A stretch of 64,000 nucleotides of DNA, taken from positions 3,224,001-3,288,000 of the forward strand of contig CAVZRC010000003.1 of the NCBI GenBank assembly GCA_963777695.1, given 5' to 3'. The notes under the pieces are model-generated. The model was not told the origin of the DNA and searched no databases. It worked only from the letters and a program-made list of their open reading frames with translations. The DNA is from CAVZRC01 sp963777695. Lineage in GTDB: Bacteria > Planctomycetota > Planctomycetia > Isosphaerales > Isosphaeraceae. How positions within the stretch are numbered: position 1 is the stretch's first letter; each line of letters starts with the position of its first letter. Shown here piece by piece: positions 12,365-21,864 of the stretch. The translations under genes and the position numbers were made by a program.

Positions 12365-15300
12365 TCATGATGCCGAAGGGTTCCGTCCAGGACCGATGCT
12401 GGAGTTCCCGACGCGAAGGCCCGGGGTCCGGCCCGTCCCCCGGCGGATCGAGCGCAGGGTGGGATCGTTCAGGATCGTGTCGCGGAGGTCCTGGTCGGGG
12501 GCATACTTGATCGCCTCATCGAGCAGGTCCTGGGCTCGGCCGCGATATTTGCGATAGAGGGCCAGGGCACGCTCGCCCTGACGCGTGATATCCTGGGCGG
12601 CGAACTCGACCGCAAGGGCATAGATCCGGGCGGCGTTGAAGAGGGCCTTGGCCCGATCTTTACGGTCTGCTCCCGTGCGCGGGGCCGCGGCCGTCGCCAG
12701 CCGGACCGCGGCCTCGGCGTCGATCACCGCGGGACGCCACTCGCCCATCTTGATGCGAGCCAGCCCTCGGCCGCCCATGGCTTCGCTCTGGTTGGCATCC
12801 AGTCGCAACGATTCCTCGAAGTCGTCCCGGGCCAGCTTGGGCGCGTCGGAGAAATAGTAGGCCATGCCGCGCAGGTTCAACAGCCGGGTGCGCTGGGACT
12901 TTTCCGCATCCGGCGTCAGCTCGAGCGCCCCGTCGAAGTCGGCGATCGCCTCGGTGAACTTCCGATGTCTCTCCCGGGCCAGGCCGCGGATCTCGAGGAT
13001 CACGGCCGTGGGCTTGCCCCGCGCGATGTAGGCGTTGGCCGAGGACAGCACCTCGTCGTACCGCTTCAGGTCCATCAGGGCCGAGAGCCGCACGCGATGG
13101 GCCTCGGCGTAACCGGGGAGGATCGCCAGGGCCGAATCGCTGGCGGCCAGGGCCTCCTGGGCCTGTCCGGCGGCGAAGAACTGCTTGGCACGGTCAACGT
13201 GGTCCTGGACCTTGAGCTTGTTGTCCGGCTCGTGGCGGATTGCTTCCTCGAGGTCCGCGAGTGCCGCCTTGCGCCGGTCCGGGGTGATATCACTCCGGTA
13301 GGCATAGAGCAAGGCGCGACTGCGATAGAGCCCGGCCATCACGATCGGTTCCGGATGGCATGCGATCCCCCGAGTGAACGACGCGGCGGCGGCATCCAAC
13401 CGGCCCTGGCGATGATAGACCTGGGCCAGCGAGGCGTGGGCCATGTACCGGTCCGGCTTGAGCCGGATAGCCGCTTCCAGATCGACGACCGCGTCGTTGA
13501 GGCGGTCCGACTGGATCCACATCAGCCCCCGGTTGCTGAACAGGACGTATCGAAGATTGTCGTCGGGCTTCAGGTCGAGGACCTTGCCGTAATCGAATTC
13601 CGCGGCCGCGATGGAATCCTTCGCGACTCGCCGGAGCTGGGCGGACTCCGCCTCCTCGGGTTGTGTCCGGGCGATCCTCAGGAAAGCTTCGTTGGCCTCC
13701 TGCCCGGACACGTAGGCACGCATCAGGTAGAGGGTCGCCAGGTCGCGATGGCTCCGGATGCAGGTGGTCAGGCTGGTCCTGGCCTGGCTCAACGCCTTCG
13801 GTTCCGTGTAGAGGTAGCAGACCGCCAGCAGGAGGTGGGCCGAGGTCTGATCCGGGTCGGCTTGCAAGGCCGAGTTGAGCGGACGGACGGCGTCGGCGAA
13901 TCGTCGGCGGAGGACCAGTTCGCGACCATTCAGGAAGTAGTCCAGCGGCGTCGCGGGTTCGATTAGGCCGGCTTCTCGATTCTCGCGATCCCTGCCCGCG
14001 AGGTCGCCCGCGCGCTCGAGGCACTCGGAGCGGCGGAGGTGATACGCGGCGGTCGTCCTGGGGCGAAGCGCGACGGCCCGGTCGAGGATCCGCAGTCCCT
14101 TGGCCGGCTCTTCCACCTGCGATCGGATCAAGAGCAGGTCGTAGCACACATCGGCCACCCGGACCTTCTCGGGCTCCTTCAACTCCTCCGGCAACGCCTC
14201 GGCCAGGGTCCACGCGTCGTCGGCCGCCCCCGGATCACGGGCATAAGTGGCCAGTGCGGCATGGGCCGAGGTCCGGAGCTTCTCGAATCGGTCCGCCTCG
14301 TCGAGCACGCCGAAGCCCGTCGCGTACAACTGGGCTTCCTGACTCAGCTCCAGGAACTTCTGGTATCGTTCGCGGTCCTGGAGTTTGCGACTCTTGTTCG
14401 CCTCTCTCGACCTGAGCTCTTCAAGCTGGTCGTCCACCCATTTCAACTTCCGTTCGATCTCGTCCGAGATCGGCTGAAGTCGAGGCTCGCCCCTGATTTT
14501 CTCCCGGTACGCGGTGAGATCGGCCTTCATGTTCTCGAGCTTGACCGGGTTGCCTTCGGCCCCATCGGCCTCCTCGAGCTTCTCCATTCCGAGACGCGTA
14601 TCCTGGACGACCCTGGTGCTCCGCGATTGCTCGCTGGAATCCAGATATCTCTGATATTGGATGTAGCCGCCGGCCAGGCCGATGAACAACAGGAGGCCGA
14701 GGGCGTAGGACATGGCGGCGACCGGATGCCGTTTCGACCACTTGTACCCGCGCTCGAAGTTCCCGGTCGGCCTGGCCTTGATCGGTCGGCCTTCGCGATA
14801 ACGATCGAGGTCGGCGGCGAATTCCTCGGCCGTCTCGTAACGCTTGTGCGGCTCTTTCTTCAGGCACTTCAGGCAGATGGTCTCGAGATCGCGCGCGATC
14901 CGCGGCACCAATCGCGACGGGGGCACCGGATCCGTCTGGATGACCAGGCGGACCGTCTCCATGACCGTCTCGCCCTTGAGGGGAGGGCGACCGGTCAGGA
15001 CTTCGTAAAGGATCGCCCCCAGCGCGTAGATATCGGCCGCCGGTCCGACGTCCTTGGTGCGGCCCATGGCCTGCTCGGGAGCCATGTAGCTGGGCGTACC
15101 CATGATGTCGCCGCTATTGGTCTGGTTATCGTCCGCTTCCAGCCGCTTGGCCAGGCCGAAGTCGGTGATCTTGGGCACTCCATCGGCGGTCAACAGCACG
15201 TTGGCCGGCTTCAGGTCGCGGTGGACGATCCGGGCGACATGGGCGGCATGGATGGCCCGGGCAAGCGTCGCCAGCAGCACGGCGGCCTGGGCGCCCGGCT

Positions 15301-16184
15301 GAGGGGTCCCGTCCAGTCGATCGGCGAGGTCTCCCCCTTCGAGCAGCTCCAGCGACACGTACGGCATGTCGTCCACTTCGCCGATGTCGTAGATCTGCAC
15401 GATGTTCGGATGGCGGAGCTGGGCGACCGCCTCGGCCTCGATCCGGAAGCGGGCCAGTTGCCTGGCCCCGGCCAGGCTCCCGCCGATGATCATCTTGAGC
15501 GCGACCAGGCGATTCAGTCCCGTCTGCCGGGCCTTGTAGACGACGCCCATCCCGCCGCGGCCGAGCGTACCCAGGATCTCGTACCCGGGCACCCGGGGGC
15601 CGTCGGTCTCCGATCTCGCCTTGCTCACGGTCGAACGAGCGGCCCGAAGGAGAGCTAGCGTTGACCGTTTGGCCGGCGTCGAGGTTCCCCTGACTGACGG
15701 TCCGGTCGGCGTGGATGTCCGTCTGGTCGACGGTCCGGTCGGCGTGGATGTCCGTCTGGTCAACGGTCCGGTCGGCGTCGGTGTTTGTCTGGTCAACGGT
15801 CCGGTCGGCGTCGGTGTTTCCTCCATCGCCGGAGACCTGCGCCGTGTTCGCAACGGTCCGACCGTTGATCGCCGACTGGTCGGACTTTCGTGGAATCGCG
15901 TCGGCCGTCGCCTCGGAATCGCGATGCGATGGCGCAACGCAGTCGCCGGTCACGCCGGGATCGGTGCTCGATTCGCCATCCTGGGGGGCGACTCCAGGGC
16001 GTTCGATGGCGGGCTTGGCCAGGAACTCCTCCGCCTGGGGAAAGGCATCCAGGAGCCGTCCCACCCGACGACGCAACTCGACATCGTCGCCGCAGGCGCG
16101 ATCCAGATAACCGGCCCTCTCCGCGGCCGTTTTGATCTCCAGCGCGGCAGTAAAGATCGCTTCGACCTCAGACGGGTTGATCAT
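12365..16184 (-). CDS. Ser/Thr protein kinase with TPR C-terminus (one apparent frameshift)
   Basis: The N-terminal module starts at ATG 16184 (MINPSEVEAIF, YLDRACGDD, ELRRRVGRLL), preceded by the conserved GGAGCGATGCC leader. An 11-residue Thr/Asp-rich repeat linker (ADRTVDQT) follows. The frame then changes between about 15610 and 15660, and the kinase domain continues in another frame: GRGGMGVVYKA, VALKMI, HRDLKPANVLL, ITDFGLA, MAPEQAMG. A transmembrane helix (MSYALGLLLFIGLAGGYI) precedes a coiled coil (EIERKLKWVDDQLEELRSRE) and at least ten TPR-like units up to the C-terminus. The architecture is typical of planctomycete receptor-like kinases. One 1-nt indel would restore a single ~1,270-residue protein. 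It lies just upstream of the giant surface protein (68 bp gap, same strand), so co-transcription is possible. Confidence 0.85.
15672..15830 (-). repeat. 33-bp tandem repeats encoding an 11-residue linker
   Basis: Four to five copies of a 33-bp unit (plus-strand GTCGGCGTGGATGTCCGTCT...) lie inside the kinase gene between the N-terminal module and the kinase domain. Clear copies start at 15705, 15738, 15771 and 15804, with a degenerate copy before. On the coding strand each unit reads like DADRTVDQT plus two residues. The repeats are directly contiguous without spacers, so this is not CRISPR. Confidence 0.8.
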
Positions 16185-16210
16185 GGCATCGCTCCGGGAC
16201 GGAATGTCAC

Positions 16211-16250
16211 AAGGAACAATGCGACGAATCCACCTCAAACCCCTCAATTG
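16211..16250 (-). repeat. Conserved kinase 5' element, copy B
   Basis: Same element as at 2515-2560: minus-strand TTGAGGGGTTTGAGG, GGATTCGTCGCATTGTTCC. It ends about 27 nt before the ATG at 16184. No sigma-factor gene precedes it here, unlike copy D. Confidence 0.6.
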
Positions 16251-16377
16251 CCCTGATGATTTTTGTTCCGCCTCGAATCCTCGTCTCCGACCAGACTTAC
16301 GTGATCGGCAGCGAGCTTGCACTCACGGGTCTCAGTCCTGTCCGATGTCGTTAGGATTCGATCAAGGGGTGTCGAGG

Positions 16378-16641
16378 GCGGCGACAGGAACGCCCTCCCA
16401 GAGCTTCACGGTGCGGTCATCGGTGGCCGATGCGAGCGTTCGGCCGTCGGGGCTGAACGCGAGGCCCTCGACCGAGTCGAGGTGCCCGTCCACAATGCCT
16501 CGAGAGGAGAAGCCGTTCCACGCGACGACGCAACTCGGAGTCCTCGCCGCAGGCGCGATCCAGATAAGCGACCCTCTCCGCCGCCTTCTCCTCGCCGAGC
16601 GCGACGAAAAAGATCGATTCGACCTGTGGCGGGGTGATCAT
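16378..16641 (-). pseudogene. Collapsed kinase-WD40 gene: only N- and C-terminal ends remain
   Basis: The first ~45 residues from ATG 16641 are the kinase N-terminal module (MITPPQVESIFF, YLDRACGED, ELRRRVERLL). At about 16500 the sequence jumps, out of frame, to the last ~40 residues of a WD40 protein (GHLDSVEGLAFSPDGRTL, ASATDDRTVKLWE), ending in TGA at 16378. The catalytic kinase domain and nearly all propellers are missing. A large internal deletion in a gene like the one at 32619-36861 explains this. It should have no kinase activity. Confidence 0.8.
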
Positions 16642-16663
16642 AGCATTGCTCCGATTTTGAACG

Positions 16664-16705
16664 ACTCCAGGAACAATGCGACGAAACCAGCCCGAACCCC
16701 TCGAT
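16664..16705 (-). repeat. Conserved kinase 5' element, copy C
   Basis: Minus-strand CATCGAGGGGTTCGGG, TTTCGTCGCATTGTTCC, GGAGTCG. It precedes the collapsed kinase remnant at the same spacing as in the intact genes, so the leader was retained when the gene was lost. Confidence 0.55.
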
Positions 16706-16710
16706 GTGCC

Positions 16711-16923
16711 TCAGAGCGGAGCCTTTCTCACAACGAGATATCCCCGAGCCTTCCTGGAATCGCTGTCGATGGTATTCATCGCGCCCCACAAGTCCTTCGT
16801 GCTCACCCAGGATGGAGGGTATTTGTAGCGCACCACGTCGTAATCGAGGAACGAATCCGCTCCTTCATGATAGCCCGCGCCATCACGCTGAACCTGCTTC
16901 CAGAGGCTCGACCCGGCGACGAC
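16711..16923 (-). pseudogene. C-terminal fragment of an unrecognised protein
   Basis: About 70 codons are open between the TGA ending the upstream gene's reading and TGA at 16711. The translation is well composed (SLWKQVQRDGAGYHEG, YDVVRYKYPPSW, KARGYLVVRKAPL) but has no plausible start codon near its beginning. It looks like the end of a decayed gene. Family not recognised. Confidence 0.4.
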
Positions 16924-17520
16924 TCAATAACTCCCGGTTTTGATCGCGCCTGCTCGCTCGTAATTCACGATAATGATGCCATTGGGGGAGACCGTGCTCT
17001 CCGTCACCTTGAACGCCGCCGGAATCGTGCCATCGACAAACAACCGTTTTCCGCTGCCCAACGTCAGCGGATATATCTTGAGCCAGAACTCATCGACCAA
17101 ATCATGCTTCATCAGCGTCTGAACGAGATTTGCACTCCCGTACACGTGCAAATCCGGCCCTTGCTGCTGCTTGAGTTTGCCGACTTTTTCCGCAATATCT
17201 CCGCTTAAAAACACGGAGGGCTGCCATTCGCCAGAAGTCAGGGTGTTCGAGGCGACATACTTGGTCGCCGAGTTGACGCCTGGCCATATGTCCGTATGGT
17301 GCGGCCAAAACGGTGCCCAAATTTCAAAGGTCTTGCGCCCTAGCAACAGATCAAACGGCATGTTCATCTGCCTTTTTATGGCGGCTCCGACCACATCGTC
17401 GCCATAGGGGACTTCCCACCCGCCATACGCGAAACCACCACTGGTATCTTCCTCCGGCCCGCCTCCGGCTTGTATGACACCATCAAGGGTAATGAATTCG
17501 ATTACGACCACTTTTCTCAT
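16924..17520 (-). CDS. Dihydrofolate reductase-like (RibD C-terminal domain) protein
   Basis: A 198-residue protein with the RibD C-terminal/DHFR fold pattern: MRKVVVIEFITLDGV at the start, LLLGRKTFEIWAPFWP in the middle (NADPH-site region), HVYGSANLVQTLMKHDLVDE, LTLGSGKRLF near the end. Members of this family (YyaP/YwjB type) are NADPH-dependent oxidoreductases of mostly unknown substrate and are not the housekeeping folA enzyme. Length is normal for the family and the frame is intact. It stands alone: downstream only fragments, upstream a ~340-bp gap. Start ATG at 17520 is the first residue matching the family. Confidence 0.9.
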   Translation of the reverse strand: MRKVVVIEFITLDGVIQAGGGPEEDTSGGFAYGGWEVPYGDDVVGAAIKRQMNMPFDLLLGRKTFEIWAPFWPHHTDIWPGVNSATKYVASNTLTSGEWQPSVFLSGDIAEKVGKLKQQQGPDLHVYGSANLVQTLMKHDLVDEFWLKIYPLTLGSGKRLFVDGTIPAAFKVTESTVSPNGIIIVNYERAGAIKTGSY

Positions 17521-17785
17521 GACTGATTTCCTCTGACATCTGGTGTTATTGATGGGAAAAGGTTCGACGTCGCTCTCGAAACTGTATGGGAGGGGCAGTG
17601 GTGAACAGCGACCAAATACTGTGTCACGACTTCTCCTGTAACGATCTGCGGGCGGGCACCGGTTGCCTTGCCTTCATCGCATAGTCGAATGGCCGGACCG
17701 GGATTCGACAAATTGCCCAAGAAATTTTCCGGCCGCTGCTGAGTTGAGCCTCGCTTACAGCCTTGCCCGGGCTTTCGGTGTTGCG

Positions 17786-17820
17786 GCCGCGTGCTTCAAG
17801 CACGCGGCTTTTTGTTTTCT
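17786..17820 (+). terminator. Strong intrinsic terminator on the plus strand with no plus-strand gene before it
   Basis: Perfect 9-bp stem GCCGCGTGC / GCACGCGGC with loop TTCAA (17786-17808), followed by TTTTTGTTTTCT. The T-tract is only on the plus strand, so it ends rightward transcription. Both flanking genes are on the minus strand; 17521-17785 holds no convincing ORF, so an untranslated RNA may end here. Confidence 0.75.
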
Positions 17821-17859
17821 CCGAGTGGATGGAAGCACGATGCAATCGTGGTCGGCCTT

Positions 17860-19164
17860 TCAATCGACCTGCTGGGTCGCCGCATAGGCCAGTTTCTTGA
17901 AATCCTCATGTAGCGTCAGATGGTCCGAGGGGAAAAGCTGCGTCATGAGGACGCCGACGAGTTTCTTCTCCGGATCGACCCAGAAGCCAGTGTTGTAGAA
18001 ACCGCCCCAAGCGTAAGACCCGACCGCAGCCACCTGGTCCTTGCCCTCACCAGCCACAATGCCAAAACCGTAACCGAAGCGGTCGGTTGGCGACATAAAC
18101 GTGAGGTCGCCAATCTGGTTGCTGGTCATTTCCCGGACGGTTGCCGGCTTGAGAATGCGAGTGCCGTTCCATTGGCCGCCGTTCAAGAGCATTTGGAGGA
18201 AGCGAGCGTAATCGGCGGCGCTCGAAGTTAGGCCCGCTCCGCCGGAACAGTAGCCGCGCCGCCCCCGGTAGGGGCTGGTTACGCAGTAAACTAGCTCCCC
18301 CTTGTGCACCGGTTCCTCGCCGACCCGGCGGATGCGCTTGTCCGGTCCCGGTTCGTAAACGACGGCGAGACGGCCGGCCTTGTCGGTAGGCAGATCGAAG
18401 TAAGTGTCGTTCATGCCGAGCGGCTCGAAGATCCGGCTGCGCATGAATGATTCAAGATCCCGGCCGGAGATCACCTCGACCAGCCTGCCCAGGACGTCGG
18501 TGGACAGGCTGTATTGAAAGGCACTCCCCGGCTGATGGAGGAGCGGCAAGGAGGCCAGGTGACTCACGTTCTCGGCCAACGTGAAGGAGGGCCGAGTAAG
18601 ACCGTCGCAGATGTCGGCCTTGTGATAGAGTTCGGCGAAAGGTCCCTCCGCCATGAAACGATAGGTAAGGCCCGAGGTATGCGTCAGCAAGTCGTTAATG
18701 GTCATCTCCCTGCTGGCGGGAACGAGTTTGGAATCGCCTCCGGATCCCAGCATCAACACCTTCGGATTCTTGAACTCGGGAAGATACTTGGACACCGGAT
18801 CGGTAACCGCCAGGCGACCGTCGTCAACCAGGATCATGACGGCGACGCTGGTCACCGGCTTGCTCATCGAGGCAATGCGGAAGAGTGTGTCGGTAGCCAT
18901 CTCCTTGCCGGCTTCGACATCCTGAAAGCCCTTTGCCCGGAGGTAACCGAGCTTTCCGTCGCGAGCGAGCAGGGCCACCGCTCCAGCAACTTGTTTGCGC
19001 TCGACCGCTTGCTGGAGGAGAACATCGATCTTCTGGAGCGCCGTAGAAGAGAGCCCGGCTTCCCGTGGCGTTACTTTCGCCAGGGACTGGCCGTGGGTAA
19101 TGGGGGTAAGCAGCGCGGGCAGGCAGAGAACCAGTAGCCAGCGTGTCTTAGGGAGAGTTGGCAT
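17860..19164 (-). CDS. Secreted serine hydrolase, beta-lactamase/esterase (class C) family
   Basis: Starts at ATG 19164 (MPTLPKTRWLLVLCLPALL), giving a signal peptide ending near THGQS; longer upstream starts lack this logic. The mature protein has the penicillin-binding-protein-like fold motifs: SxxK as SMSK in RIASMSKPVTS (nucleophile Ser and base Lys), a YSL motif in FQYSLSTDVLG in the YxN position, and a C-terminal WGGFYNTGFWVDPEKK strand in the H/K-T-G region. Such proteins are usually esterases or peptidases rather than true beta-lactamases. Length (~434 aa) fits. Substrate unknown. The gene appears monocistronic. Confidence 0.9.
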   Translation of the reverse strand: MPTLPKTRWLLVLCLPALLTPITHGQSLAKVTPREAGLSSTALQKIDVLLQQAVERKQVAGAVALLARDGKLGYLRAKGFQDVEAGKEMATDTLFRIASMSKPVTSVAVMILVDDGRLAVTDPVSKYLPEFKNPKVLMLGSGGDSKLVPASREMTINDLLTHTSGLTYRFMAEGPFAELYHKADICDGLTRPSFTLAENVSHLASLPLLHQPGSAFQYSLSTDVLGRLVEVISGRDLESFMRSRIFEPLGMNDTYFDLPTDKAGRLAVVYEPGPDKRIRRVGEEPVHKGELVYCVTSPYRGRRGYCSGGAGLTSSAADYARFLQMLLNGGQWNGTRILKPATVREMTSNQIGDLTFMSPTDRFGYGFGIVAGEGKDQVAAVGSYAWGGFYNTGFWVDPEKKLVGVLMTQLFPSDHLTLHEDFKKLAYAATQQVD

Positions 19165-19891
19165 GGAAGGCTTCCTTTGAAAAAATGCGAGACAACTTGT
19201 CGAGTCGTTTAACCAGCGGGGTCCTGAACTTTTTGTCGCCGGCGTCCAGGGTTGGAATGCCGTGCTGCAGAGAATTCTCGCCGGGGCATCGGAAGACGCA
19301 AAGTGTCGCATGCCAAGGCGATATCGTGCTTTCCTACGCTCCCGTTTGGGACTTGCTCAGCAAACTGATTTGCCGAGCGCTCACTCCATGGTCGAACGGG
19401 CCAGGACGAAATCGACACTCGGAGCAGGATTTCCCAATAGAATTGCTAAGAAGTCAGTCTCTCGATTCGTGTCGCCAGAGGAATCCGCCTTTGCCTCTGG
19501 AAGACTCAAACCGGTCGCCAGTTGCTTCCGCAACCAGAAGCGGGATTTGAATTTGCGAAACAGTCGGGGCGAGAGGTCGGCTATTGAACTTTTGCATGCA
19601 GGCGTGCAGGATTGGCCCTTAACCCTGATCCGCCAGTTGCGAAGTCAGAAGTAAAGATTAGAAAAAGAGTTGTGACTTCTTGTGTTCCCTCAAGATTCTT
19701 CTTAGGACATCAGTCGCGTAGTGCGAAAACAGCGAAAAGCGTGCAAATTGACCCCGACCTTCAAACTACTTCGGTCGACAATACGGAAGCAGTTACGGAG
19801 AGGCGTAGGTCTTGATAGGGGTCGAGGGCTCAAGTGAAAAGATTGGACGCCAATTGATTGATCAATTCATAATCATATCGATATGATAAAC
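19165..19891. other. Intergenic, no supported gene
   Basis: About 725 bp of lower-GC sequence. I see no ORF with recognisable protein character on either strand. The only marked structure is the palindrome near its left-gene end (19872-19887). Confidence 0.5.
19872..19887. promoter_or_regulatory. Perfect 16-bp AT-rich palindrome
   Basis: ATCATATCGATATGAT is its own reverse complement, and lies a few bases beyond the stop codon of the flavoprotein gene. A second palindromic core (ATTGATCAAT) is ~15 bp to the left. This AT-rich dyad in a GC-rich genome could be an operator or a 3' processing site; no regulator can be assigned. Confidence 0.4.
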
Positions 19892-21283
19892 TTAGCTCCG
19901 AGCGGGGACGGACCGGAAGAGCGTGGCGAGTCCTTCGGCCATTGTCGGGTGGGTCAGGGTCGCGTCCCGCAGGGCCGTGTAGGGAATTTTGGCGGTCATC
20001 GCGACCTGGACGATCGTCATCACCGCATCGGCCTCGGGGGCGAACGCGGTGAAGCCGAGGATTCGGTCGCTGTCGGCGGCGACCAGCGTCTTGTAGAAGC
20101 CGCGCGGCTCGGAGAGCGTTCGCGACCGGAGGATTGAGGTCACGGGGATCTTCGCGAGCCGGTAGGCGATCCCGCGACTCTTCGCCTCCGACTCATTCAG
20201 GCCGACCCGGGCCAATTCAGGGTCGGTGAATAGGCAGAAAGGCACGAGCCGATTGGTCGTCGTATGGTCGATGCCGGCGAGATTGTCACGGACTACGCGG
20301 ACATCGTCATCGGCGATGTGCGTGAAATGAGGACTTCCTGCGCAATCGCCCACCGCCCACACGCCGGGGGCTGTCGTCCTGCAGCGCTCGTCGACCTTGA
20401 CGAACCCTCTGTCGTCCTTCTCGATCCCGGCCACCTCAAGGCCGATGCCGTCGGTGTTCGGCGTCCGTCCGCTCGTTACAAGGATGTCCGAGCCCTCGAT
20501 GACGACCTTCACCCCGTGGCTCGTCGCATGCAGCCTCACGGACTCTCCGGTACGCCCCTCGACACGATCAACGCGCGTGCCGGTGAGGACCTCGATCCCC
20601 TCGTCGTCGAAGAGTCCCTTCAAAGCCTCCGAGACGTCTGGGTCCTCGCGGTGGGCCAAGGTGGCGTTCCGCTCGATGACCGTCACGCGGCTGCCGAAGC
20701 GTCGCATTGCCTGGGCCAGCTCGAGCCCGATGTATCCGCCCCCGAGAACGACGAGGTGATCCGGGATGCGGTCCAGTTCGAGGGCCTCGATGTGCGTCAT
20801 CGGTCGCGCCTCGGCGAGTCCGGGGATCGGGTCGATTCGCGAGCGGGAGCCCGTGTTGATCACGACGATGTCGCCGCGAAGCGTCCGAGTCCCGCCGTCG
20901 GTCGTCGCGACCTCGATCGTCTTCAGCCCGACGAAACGGCCCTGGCCCATGACGAACTCGGCGCCGTTGTCCCGGTATCTCTGGTAATTCAGCGCGACCA
21001 TCCCGTCGACTACCTTCCGCTTTCCCTCGCGAACGGCGTGCATGTCGACTTTCCAATCGCCCGAGGCGATCCCGAACTCGGATGCCCTGCGGAAATAACT
21101 GGCGACCTTCGCGCCGTGGATCAGGTATTTGCTCGGGAGGCACGCGATGCTCGGGCATGAACCCGTGACATACTGCCGTTCAACGACCACTGTCCGCTTC
21201 CCCTGCGATGCCAGCGACCAGGCGAAGAATCTACCCCTCCCGCTGCCGAGAACCACCAGGTCGTATTCTTCCGGATGCGACAC
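19892..21283 (-). CDS. FAD pyridine nucleotide-disulfide oxidoreductase, RclA/MerA-like
   Basis: GTG start at 21283, preceded by AGGGAG, yields VSHPEEYDLVVLGSG; this puts the FAD dinucleotide motif at residue ~8. The redox site is a CxxxxC pair in GSCPSIACLPSK (usual family form GTCxNxGCxPTK). A second Rossmann motif, VVLGGGYIGLELAQ, binds NAD(P)H; the second FAD motif is GVWAVGDCAG; the C-terminal HPTMAE supplies the dimer-interface His-Glu. The C-terminal half (FTHIADDDVRVVRD, YTALRD) resembles E. coli RclA, a copper/flavin oxidoreductase of reactive-chlorine resistance. The MerA N-terminal metal-binding domain is absent. It is last in a six-gene same-strand run that also has an RclC-like gene. 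General function is sure; the RclA assignment is inference. Confidence 0.85.
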   Translation of the reverse strand: MSHPEEYDLVVLGSGRGRFFAWSLASQGKRTVVVERQYVTGSCPSIACLPSKYLIHGAKVASYFRRASEFGIASGDWKVDMHAVREGKRKVVDGMVALNYQRYRDNGAEFVMGQGRFVGLKTIEVATTDGGTRTLRGDIVVINTGSRSRIDPIPGLAEARPMTHIEALELDRIPDHLVVLGGGYIGLELAQAMRRFGSRVTVIERNATLAHREDPDVSEALKGLFDDEGIEVLTGTRVDRVEGRTGESVRLHATSHGVKVVIEGSDILVTSGRTPNTDGIGLEVAGIEKDDRGFVKVDERCRTTAPGVWAVGDCAGSPHFTHIADDDVRVVRDNLAGIDHTTTNRLVPFCLFTDPELARVGLNESEAKSRGIAYRLAKIPVTSILRSRTLSEPRGFYKTLVAADSDRILGFTAFAPEADAVMTIVQVAMTAKIPYTALRDATLTHPTMAEGLATLFRSVPARS

Positions 21284-21390
21284 GTTCTTCTCCCTATGGT
21301 CAATCTCGCCGTGGACTTGAAGCCGGTGGACTACCCGCTGCGCATCGTTGTCTCGGTGCTCGCAGACACCGTTGAAATGCCGCATCCGGG

Positions 21391-21777
21391 CTAAACCTTG
21401 GCGGCGATAATCTCGATCTCGATCAGGAACTCAGGTCGCACAAGCTGGGGGATGACGAGGAGCATCGAGGCGGGTCGCGCATCGCCGAGGAAACGCGAAC
21501 GCACCTTACCGTAGGCCGGGATGTCTTCGGCACGTGTCAAGTATTGAGTCACCTTGACCACGTCGGCGACCGTCATGCCGGCTCGCTCCAAGAGGCCGAT
21601 GACATGCTCCCAGGCACATTCGGCCTGGCCGGTGATGTCCTTCGGGATGTCACCGGTCGTGGAAAGGCCCGGCGTACCCGAGGTCATCAGCCACCGTGAG
21701 TTCGCACCGACTTCGATGGCGTCGCAATATTTCCCGATCTGGCTGGCGACTCCAATGTCATGGATCGTGTGGGACAT
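21391..21777 (-). CDS. RidA family (YjgF/UK114) protein
   Basis: Start ATG at 21777 (MSHTIHDIGVASQIG), with GGAG upstream; ~128 residues, the normal size for the family. It has the domain's core: LMTSGTPGLSTTGDIPKDITGQAE, DVVKVTQYLT, and the C-terminal RPASMLLVIPQLVRPEFLIEIE with the conserved Arg and Glu of the deaminase site. RidA hydrolyses reactive enamine/imine intermediates; E. coli RidA also becomes a chaperone after N-chlorination by HOCl. It sits between the porin (87 bp gap) and the RclA-like gene (107 bp gap), same strand. Confidence 0.9.
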   Translation of the reverse strand: MSHTIHDIGVASQIGKYCDAIEVGANSRWLMTSGTPGLSTTGDIPKDITGQAECAWEHVIGLLERAGMTVADVVKVTQYLTRAEDIPAYGKVRSRFLGDARPASMLLVIPQLVRPEFLIEIEIIAAKV

Positions 21778-21864
21778 ACTACTAACTCCGTTAATCGCCA
21801 TGAAGCGGGCAAGCCACGGCTGGCACAAAGCCAATTGACATTCGGGCGGCGAAACCCATCCGGC

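Noticed and set aside
14039..15658. 539-codon plus-strand frame
   Set aside because: Antisense to the kinase/TPR gene, without any domain signal.
15672..15830. CRISPR-like direct repeats
   Set aside because: Units are contiguous with no spacers, in frame with a coding region, and no cas genes are near.
19262..19654. 130-codon plus-strand frame in the 19.2-19.8 kb gap
   Set aside because: No motif, no start signal, mixed composition; treated as non-coding.
21297..21395. 32-codon plus-strand frame (MVNLAVDLKPVDYPLRIVV)
   Set aside because: The translation looks protein-like but is too short, lacks a family match and overlaps the leader of the RclA-like gene.
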